64,000 nucleotides of DNA from assembly GCF_020783335.1 (NCBI RefSeq), contig NZ_CP086068.1, positions 3,906,001-3,970,000 of the forward strand. The letters are read 5' to 3'. Origin of the DNA: Mucilaginibacter daejeonensis (GTDB lineage Bacteria > Bacteroidota > Bacteroidia > Sphingobacteriales > Sphingobacteriaceae). Below the pieces are notes generated by a model that worked only from the letters and a program-made list of their open reading frames with translations, made no database searches and was not told the origin of the DNA. Below, one piece after another: positions 7,925 to 13,414 of this stretch (positions are counted from its first letter, which is position 1; every line of letters starts with the position of its first letter). A program made the translations under genes and the position numbers.

Positions 7925-7972
7925 TCAATCTCCACCTTGCCTTATTATTGCCGTTCAGCAAATAAGCTTGGG

Positions 7973-8677
7973 CTATACGCATTCTGGAGATACTAGCTCA
8001 CCCAACTTTGCCGCAATGTCTGACATTGTGTTCTCAAATGTGCTAAGGCCACTTCGTGAACCCAATAAAGGACTTACTTCTCTTAACGCTTCATAGGTCG
8101 TATTATGAACAATCGGAACAAGTAGATCTCTTGCTAATAGTGCCGAGAGCTCTTTGTCAGCAATCCCCTCTCCTCGTATTCGGCTTAGGAAATTTGGTGT
8201 TACCAAGACTATCCCGACTCGTGACTTTGCTAATCCCTTGTCAATCTCCCGAAGTAAAGGGGAACCTAGTGCTACATCCTTTTCACTAAACCACACCGAG
8301 ACCCCTTTTGACTCGAGTAGGTCATGTAGCTCTTTAGCAGCTCCTTGTCGGTCATCCCACGCATGGCAGAGAAAGACATCCCGTAAATCAGGTAATGATA
8401 CTCGCTTCTCTACATTATTACGTACAGGTGTAAGCGTAACTACTTCAGCAGGGGTATAGTAGACAGGAGAACTGGAACGGGACCAACGCGGCTTGCTACT
8501 TCTTCCTGAAGTGCCGCCACTACTTCTTCCCGAATAATTTGTCGATGAAGAATAAGACGATGAGTATGAATCGTAAGAACGATAGCTGCCATAGCGACTG
8601 CTACCACCACATGCAGGACATGCATCTCTTCCACTTGCAGTGCGGTGGCCATATCTTGGTGCTGTACATCTTGCCAT
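7973..8677 (-). CDS. TIR domain protein with N-terminal zinc knuckle
   Basis: A 234-residue protein. The N-terminus has a Cys/His cluster (C4, H11, C19, C22 in MARCTAPRYGHRTASGRDAC) that looks like a small zinc-binding knuckle, then a Ser/Tyr/Gly-rich disordered linker (about 25-70), then a TIR domain from about residue 97: DVFLCHAWDDR (box 1), WFSEKDVALG with the glutamate in the catalytic position of NADase TIRs, VLVTPNFL and a C-terminal helix. Bacterial TIR domains commonly deplete NAD+ or make signalling nucleotides in anti-phage defence. No partner such as an SMEK, Argonaute, SIR2-like or SLOG gene lies next to it; the convergent neighbour is the HEPN/metallopeptidase pair. Confidence 0.85.
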   Translation of the reverse strand: MARCTAPRYGHRTASGRDACPACGGSSRYGSYRSYDSYSSSYSSSTNYSGRSSGGTSGRSSKPRWSRSSSPVYYTPAEVVTLTPVRNNVEKRVSLPDLRDVFLCHAWDDRQGAAKELHDLLESKGVSVWFSEKDVALGSPLLREIDKGLAKSRVGIVLVTPNFLSRIRGEGIADKELSALLARDLLVPIVHNTTYEALREVSPLLGSRSGLSTFENTMSDIAAKLGELVSPECV

Positions 8678-8700
8678 TTGATTTGAATTTCAATTTATTA

Positions 8701-8955
8701 TTAAGGGTTACATCTGCTGCATGCAGTGTAGCCACTTGACTGAGCATCGCTCTTCTTCATAGGTATTGAACTATATCTGAGATAGCTACAATACTCTTCA
8801 TGATACTTACTGCCAGTTCGAGTTACATATACTGTTGCTTCTTTTCTTACTGCCTTCTTGACGTGCTTAGCATGTTTCTTTTGAGCTATCGAAGGCTGAT
8901 TGAATCCAATACTTAATGTAGCTAAGAGTAGAAGGTAAAGAAATCTTTTTGTCAT
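8701..8955 (-). CDS. Secreted protein with GY-CxxC motif
   Basis: An 84-residue protein with a signal peptide (RFLYLLLLATLSIGFNQPSIAQ), a lysine-rich linker, and a C-terminal module VYVTRTGSKYHEEYCSYLRYSS ... GYTACSRCNP cut here for brevity. The pattern Y-H-x3-C-x-Y-L followed by GYxxCxxC is widespread at the ends of secreted nucleases and other exported proteins and probably binds a metal or forms disulfides. It lies 23 bases after the TIR gene's start on the same strand, reading toward it, but the signal peptide suggests an unrelated extracytoplasmic role. Confidence 0.65.
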   Translation of the reverse strand: MTKRFLYLLLLATLSIGFNQPSIAQKKHAKHVKKAVRKEATVYVTRTGSKYHEEYCSYLRYSSIPMKKSDAQSSGYTACSRCNP

Positions 8956-8992
8956 GATAGGGTTTACTAAAGGTAGCCGAAGGTACCTTCAT

Positions 8993-9193
8993 TTAGTACT
9001 TATGTCTACCGTAGTGATTGCTGGTTCTAGCATTACGATAATGTCCTCCCTTGTGAGAGCTTCCTGAGCCTCCATTATAATGACCACCGTGGCTTGAAGA
9101 GTGCGTTCGACCGGAATAACGAACTCGTTGAGCAAATGAAAAGTTAGCTGCTAGCATGGTTACGACTAGCATGATCGTAAGTTTGAATCTCAT
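8993..9193 (-). CDS. Small secreted Gly/His/Ser-rich protein
   Basis: A 66-residue precursor with a signal peptide (MRFKLTIMLVVTMLAANFSFAQ) and a mature part of about 44 residues made of Ser, Gly, His and Arg (HSSSHGGHYNGGSGSSHKGG). The composition suggests a disordered, possibly metal-binding peptide. Similar His/Gly-rich exported peptides are common in Bacteroidota without a known role. It is directly upstream of the preceding secreted gene on the same strand and one base downstream of the DUF3892 gene, so all three may be one operon. Confidence 0.55.
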   Translation of the reverse strand: MRFKLTIMLVVTMLAANFSFAQRVRYSGRTHSSSHGGHYNGGSGSSHKGGHYRNARTSNHYGRHKY

Positions 9194-9194
9194 A

Positions 9195-9473
9195 TTAGCA
9201 TTGGGGTAAGTTTAGTAAGTTGTCCTTCTCTGTATGGTCTGGTACCGTGCGAATGTATGGTCTTCGTCCTTCTGGTCTCTCTACTTTGACATAAGCCGAC
9301 CCTGCCGGAGTTTCTACATAGAACTCCCGACTATTGGCTTCGATACGTTTGATGGCTTCCTCTACAGTTATAATTCCTCGCTTGAACAAAGTGTCATAAC
9401 CGATATGAGTAATGTGCTCATGGGAGCTTTGTGCGTTAGGTTTAGTGATGCATACAACTTGATAGCTTGCCAT
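9195..9473 (-). CDS. DUF3892 domain-containing protein
   Basis: A 92-residue protein that fits DUF3892 over its whole length: it opens MASYQVVCITKP, has the ITHIGYD segment near residue 21, a helix with TVEEAIKRIE, the FYVETPAGSAYVKVE beta hairpin, and ends DNLLNLPQC. The family is a small stand-alone alpha/beta domain of unknown function found in many bacteria, often near mobile or stress genes. It is the first gene of a likely minus-strand group with the two secreted peptides. Confidence 0.8.
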   Translation of the reverse strand: MASYQVVCITKPNAQSSHEHITHIGYDTLFKRGIITVEEAIKRIEANSREFYVETPAGSAYVKVERPEGRRPYIRTVPDHTEKDNLLNLPQC

Positions 9474-9779
9474 ATTTCAATAAGGTTTAGATTTGGTTAA
9501 CGGGATGCAATATAACCTTCCTTAAGAGCTACGCAGCAGGTGATTACACCCTATCTACAAAAAGGGAGAAATACTTACTTTCTTTACTTGAAGTAGCATC
9601 ATAGCACCATATAGCACATAGTCTCAAGGCATCTTGTTTTGAACAGCAAGCTAACTTACATTTGTTATACTCTTTTGATTGCCAACTAGTAAGCAGTGAT
9701 GAGAGTGCAGGGTAAAGGAGTTGTAATGTCGGACTAACTTCAAATAAGCTTAATAGGCGACCAAGGTTTCAAGGCCTAA
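9474..9779. other. Gene-free flank left of the IS110 element
   Basis: About 300 bases with no protein-like frame. I looked here for the missing 5' part of the SRAP gene found on the right side of the IS (an ATG followed by a TGY cysteine codon and the SRAP N-terminal pattern) and did not find it. The left end of the IS probably lies in the last third of this stretch, but no terminal repeat marks it. Confidence 0.4.
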
Positions 9780-9911
9780 GAATTGAAGAAAGCTCTTGTT
9801 GTTTAGCGTGGCCGTACAGCTTTAGGGTTGAGCGCATTAGCAAAAGTCGTAGGATTCAAAGCCTGTACTTTGATTTAATCTCAATCCGCCCTGCTAATTC
9901 ATCTTCAATTC
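9780..9911 (+). ncRNA. Candidate IS110 bridge RNA
   Basis: In the IS110 group the bridge RNA is encoded in the noncoding left end, upstream of the transposase. Here a perfect 10-bp inverted repeat (GAATTGAAGA 9780-9789, TCTTCAATTC 9902-9911) encloses two further stem-loops: AAAGCT/AGCTTT (9789-9794, 9818-9823; 23-base loop) and a longer one, AGGG-TTGAG (9824-9832) with CTCAA (9880-9884) and CCCT (9889-9892), topped by TCAAAG-CCTGTA-CTTTGA (9856-9873). The large internal loop at 9833-9855 is in the right kind of place for a guide loop. Position and two-hairpin layout fit; the RNA itself is inferred. Confidence 0.55.
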
Positions 9912-9921
9912 ATCAGAAAAA

Positions 9922-10938
9922 ATGGTATCAAGGTCTAGAAACTATACGCACTACATTGGAGTTGATGTATCTCGGAATAAGCTTGATTTTGCAGTAATGC
10001 ATGGCAGGAAGCTACTCTTCTGTAGAGAAGTACAAAACGAAACACTTGCAATACTTTCATTTATCAAAGACTTGAAGGACATAGATGGGATAACTTTCAG
10101 TAAGGTTATCTTTGGAATGGAGCAAACTGGAATTTATACCAATCACTTGTTAAATACTTTAAAGAAGGTTAAGGCTCATGTTGTATTGGAAGACTCCGTT
10201 CACATCAGAAACTCACTTGGGAAGATGCGGGGAAAGTATGATAAACTTGACGCTATAAGAATTGCGACCTACTTGTTCAGATCAAGGGATGATTTAAAGC
10301 TGTGGCAGCAACGGAGGTCTATCATAGTTCAATTATCCCACTTATCAACCTTACGTTTCCGATTACTCACGCTACAGAACTCATTGAAGGTGCCTTTAAA
10401 GGAACAGAATGAATTTCTAACCCCTCAAATCGTCAAACTTCACAGTGTACTATGTAATGACAGCTTGATCGCGCTAAAGAATGATGTTGCTAAGGTGGAT
10501 AAAGCTATATTAGAACTAATAGCTTCTGATGAACGTTTAAAACGATTGTTCGAGATTATCACGTCTGTGCCTTATGTAGGGCCTGTTACAGCTACACAGA
10601 TCATCGTCACAACCAATGAATATTTAAACATAACAGATCCTAAAAAATATGCATCCTATGCCGGTGTAGCTCCTTTCCGCAAAGAGTCTGGCACGGCTAT
10701 TACAAGCGCAAGAGTCTCTCCAATAGCCAATAAAAAGGTAAAAGCACTGCTTCACATCTGTGCAATGGCATCAGTTTCAAGAGACTCAGACTTGAAGACT
10801 TATTACCTAAGGAAGACACAGGAAGAGGGAAAACCAAAGATGGCAATGTTGAATGCTATCAGGTACAAGATAATTTTAAGGGTCTTTGCTTGTTTAAAAC
10901 AGGATAGGCTGTATCAAAAGGATTATGTAAGGGGCTAA
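9922..10938 (+). CDS. IS110-family transposase
   Basis: A 338-residue recombinase with the two IS110 domains. The N-terminal RuvC-like DEDD domain has IGVDVSRNK (first D near residue 13), FGMEQTG (E near 74) and KYDKLDAIR (D residues near 114-117). The C-terminal Tnp_20 domain includes SVPYVGPVTA and YASYAGVAPFRKESGT, whose serine is in the position of the catalytic serine. Length is normal and the frame is intact, so the element may be active. The enzyme is guided by a bridge RNA in known members; a candidate lies just upstream. The ATG at 9922 follows the RNA candidate by ten bases. Confidence 0.93.
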   Translation: MVSRSRNYTHYIGVDVSRNKLDFAVMHGRKLLFCREVQNETLAILSFIKDLKDIDGITFSKVIFGMEQTGIYTNHLLNTLKKVKAHVVLEDSVHIRNSLGKMRGKYDKLDAIRIATYLFRSRDDLKLWQQRRSIIVQLSHLSTLRFRLLTLQNSLKVPLKEQNEFLTPQIVKLHSVLCNDSLIALKNDVAKVDKAILELIASDERLKRLFEIITSVPYVGPVTATQIIVTTNEYLNITDPKKYASYAGVAPFRKESGTAITSARVSPIANKKVKALLHICAMASVSRDSDLKTYYLRKTQEEGKPKMAMLNAIRYKIILRVFACLKQDRLYQKDYVRG

Positions 10939-11484
10939 GATTTACTCTTAAAGTTGAGACACTTGCACTGGCCGCTGATACCGTCATGGTGTACGAGCTT
11001 TCCTGAGTATCAAACATCGAACGCCCGAAGTGAGGACATGCACGATAAAGCATCATTCAAGCACTTATTAGGTCAGCGTCATTGTGTGATCGCGGTCGAT
11101 GGCTTCTATGAATGGAAAGGCAAAGGGAAGGATAAAGTGCCGTACCACTTTAGCATGGCCGATGGTAGCATGATGATGTATGCGGGTTTGTGGGACTATA
11201 ATACCAAACTGGAAGCACCTGTGTTAAGCTGTACCATCATTACACGGGAACCTAACCAGATCATTGGAGAGATACATGACCGTATGCCGGTGATCTTGAC
11301 GCCTGGACAGGTAAAGATATGGCTTGACAGAGAGTTACCGTACAGCGAACGGGCTAAGGTGCTACAGCCGATCGAGAACAGCGCCCTCATTAGGCGTGTG
11401 GTCGGTAAGAGCGTCAATGGTGCCGGTAACAAGTCAGGCGACTGGTTCGATGCCAAGGATGAGGACGGTACCTGTTTATTTTAA
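10939..11484 (+). pseudogene. SRAP (YedK/HMCES-type) gene, 5' truncated
   Basis: The frame matches SOS response-associated peptidases from LHWPLIPSW to the end: NARSED (the asparagine of the DNA-binding/active site), DGFYEWK (catalytic Glu) and EIHDRMPVIL (catalytic His) are all present. What is missing is the first 60 or so residues, including Cys2, which must be the N-terminal residue after Met removal to cross-link abasic sites. The homology begins within about 20 bases of the IS110 transposase stop, in the same frame as the transposase. Without Cys2 the product cannot perform the known chemistry. A TTG at 10954 could start a 176-residue remnant, but I judge the gene broken. Confidence 0.75.
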
Positions 11485-11519
11485 CGTAGAACGGCCGTCA
11501 AGGTCATAAGGAGAAAGCT

Positions 11520-12374
11520 ATGCTGATCTTAGAAGATATTTTATACGGAAGGTTCGTTGTAGAAGGCGTACTGGAAGAGCTGATCTTATCAGCACCTATG
11601 CAACGCTTGAAAGGTGTGCATCAAGGCGGTGCTATATTTTTGGTCGACCCGGCCCAACAACATACGCGCTTTGAGCACTCGTTAGGTGTGTTCTGGTTAC
11701 TTCGCAACTTTGGCGGTAGTGTCGATGAACAGATCGCAGCCTTGCTGCATGATGTGTCACACACGGCGTTCTCTCATGTTGGCGATCAGGTATTCGATCA
11801 CCCAGGCGAGGATTACCACGAGCAGATCTTTGAGGAGGTGATCGCAAGGTCGGAGATACCTATGATATTAGAGAAGTACGGCTATGATCAGGCGTTGAAG
11901 CACTTTGAGGACCACAGCCTTTTAGAACGACCATTACCCGAGTTATGTGCAGATCGTATCGATTATACGTTACGGGATCTGTATCATGCCGGTATGGTCG
12001 ATCTTGGTGATGTGAGGCATTTTCTCACAAGCCTCACTGTTGAGGGTAGGCAATTTACATTATCAACTGACATAGCTGCACGCTGGATAACCACAAAGTT
12101 CAAGAAGCTGAATGAGCAGTACTTTAAAAAACCGCAATACCTATTCGCTAATCAGCGAATGGCCGAACTGTTGAAGGCAGCCTTGCTTAAAGGCTTGATC
12201 ACAGCTGCTGATCTGCAATTGGATGATGAAGCAGTACTTACTAAACTTCGTTCAGTAGGTTACGAAAATCAGGTTGCATCGATAAGCAATCTGGAGGGCT
12301 TTGAAGGTTTCGCCGTCACAGGTGCCGCAGAACGGGTAAAACGTAGGGAGCTATGGCCTGCCGTGTCTATTTAA
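11520..12374 (+). CDS. HD domain phosphohydrolase
   Basis: A 284-residue protein of the HD superfamily, close in layout to SAMHD1/dGTPase-like and YdhJ-like proteins: QHTRFEHSLGVFWLL (first His near residue 52), AALLHDVSHTAFSH (HD pair near residues 81-82) and CADRIDYTLRDL (final Asp near 143). These residues bind one or two metals for hydrolysis of phosphate esters, often nucleotides. It follows the SRAP remnant by 35 bases on the same strand and precedes a small orphan gene; the three may have been an accessory operon. The substrate cannot be told from sequence. Confidence 0.85.
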   Translation: MLILEDILYGRFVVEGVLEELILSAPMQRLKGVHQGGAIFLVDPAQQHTRFEHSLGVFWLLRNFGGSVDEQIAALLHDVSHTAFSHVGDQVFDHPGEDYHEQIFEEVIARSEIPMILEKYGYDQALKHFEDHSLLERPLPELCADRIDYTLRDLYHAGMVDLGDVRHFLTSLTVEGRQFTLSTDIAARWITTKFKKLNEQYFKKPQYLFANQRMAELLKAALLKGLITAADLQLDDEAVLTKLRSVGYENQVASISNLEGFEGFAVTGAAERVKRRELWPAVSI

Positions 12375-12387
12375 AAGTTATATTGCC

Positions 12388-12609
12388 ATGATGATCACCC
12401 ATTATGATTTCATACGAATGAGCGAGGCCGAACAGTATGACGCTGTTTGGGCAGGTACGTTCTTAGGTGATCGCAAAGAGGGTGACTTATGGGTACAACT
12501 ATATAACGTGAGCAGCTTTTACGTTGAGGTCTACTATGATAGCGGTTTCAACAAGATACAGCGTATTAGGTCATTCACTAAGGTTGCGCAATTGGATCTG
12601 TATCTGTAG
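12388..12609 (+). CDS. Small orphan protein
   Basis: A 73-residue protein starting 13 bases after the HD phosphohydrolase stop, so probably co-transcribed with it. The sequence has an N-terminal helix (YDFIRMSEAEQYDAVW) and beta-like repeats of aromatic residues (VQLYNVSSFYVEVYYD), ending in a helix. Short proteins with the pattern FxxMxExEQxxxVW occur in Bacteroidota islands. No catalytic motif is visible. Confidence 0.6.
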   Translation: MMITHYDFIRMSEAEQYDAVWAGTFLGDRKEGDLWVQLYNVSSFYVEVYYDSGFNKIQRIRSFTKVAQLDLYL

Positions 12610-12684
12610 CTGTCCCTTAATGACTTTAGAGGTTGGTAGGATGTTATAATAACTTAGTTGGAAAGACTGGTTTGTTGTTTTGAT

Positions 12685-12806
12685 ACTCAAGCAAAGTTAG
12701 GCGACGGGAGCAACACGTTTCAAGGAACTACGGCATAAACACATGCTTAAGCTCAGTTCATCATTTATTCCGTTCCTCCTTGACTTAATTGCTCCCTAGC
12801 CTGAGT
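12685..12806. repeat. Long imperfect inverted repeat near tRNA-Phe
   Basis: Complementary blocks occur in mirrored order: ACTCA (12685), AGG (12699), GGGAGCAA (12706-12713), CAAGGAAC (12721-12728), then GTTCCT-cc-TTG (12772-12782), TTGCTCCC (12789-12796), CCT (12800) and TGAGT (12802-12806). It could fold into a single long hairpin. No gene overlaps it. It may be a MITE-like element, an island end or a structured RNA. Confidence 0.5.
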
Positions 12807-13078
12807 GTTCGCACGTAAACTAACAACAAAACAAATGGAAATACATTATCAATCATCAAGAATGCTAGGGACGCTCGGTGTATGTACAGTTTAAATATAC
12901 GACCCGAGTAAGGCAAGTGGGACACAAAACGTCGCCAAATCGTCGCCAAAAACAGCATAGAAAGGAGGAAACCAGTACAAGAAGAGACAAAGTAATGATT
13001 GCAACTACAAAGTAATTAAGACAACCAACAGATTAGAAAACCGCGCGGAAAGTGCACAGAGGCTTCTTAAATACAAGA

Positions 13079-13106
13079 AAGCCCCTTAGCGTTAACTAAG
13101 AGGCTT
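13079..13106 (-). terminator. Terminator of tRNA-Phe
   Basis: The stem AAGCC-c-CTTAG / CTAAG-a-GGCTT lies ten bases beyond the 3' end of the minus-strand tRNA, and on that strand is followed by a T-rich run. Confidence 0.7.
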
Positions 13107-13116
13107 CTGACGTTTG

Positions 13117-13189
13117 TGGTACCAACTGGGATCGAACCAGTGACACAAGGATTTTCAGTCCTTTGCTCTACCATCTGAGCTATGGTACC
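13117..13189 (-). tRNA. tRNA-Phe (GAA)
   Basis: Read on the minus strand, the 73 bases fold as a standard cloverleaf: acceptor arms GGTACCA/TGGTACC, D arm GCTC...GAGC, anticodon arm AAGGA-CTGAAAA-TCCTT with anticodon GAA, and T arm ACTGG-TTCGATC-CCAGT. The discriminator base is A. CCA is not encoded. The 3' end faces the accessory region on the left, the usual geometry for an island integrated at a tRNA. Confidence 0.95.
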
Positions 13190-13414
13190 GCCGTTTTGGG
13201 ACTGCAAATGTAGCTTCTTTTTTTATTTATTGAAATTTATTTTGAAAAAAGTTGACCTGTTTTGAACCATAAAGCGCCGATATCAGGATAAGTGATTGAG
13301 CGCAAGACAAATAAATATCGAAAAAAATTCACTTACTGGCCACACTTCATACCCATACTGCATAACTGTAATTATATTTACGCTGACCAACTGACCGACC
13401 TGATCCATTGCCTT

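Larger units (their letters stand above)
9780..10956 (+). mobile_element. IS110-family element, ends approximate
   Basis: The element consists of a noncoding left part with a structured RNA candidate and one transposase gene. IS110-group elements lack terminal inverted repeats, so the ends cannot be read directly; the right end must lie between the transposase stop at 10938 and the start of SRAP homology near 10957, and the left end at or a little upstream of 9780. The right side joins a SRAP gene lacking its 5' part. Confidence 0.7.

Noticed and set aside
12900..13010. Possible integrase fragment (WDTKRRQIVAKN reading)
   Set aside because: The resemblance to phage-integrase sequence is too short and has no catalytic residue; I do not count it as an integrase remnant.
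13292..13414. Upstream extension of the MG2/plug gene
   Set aside because: It would place 41 polar and basic residues in front of an obvious signal peptide.
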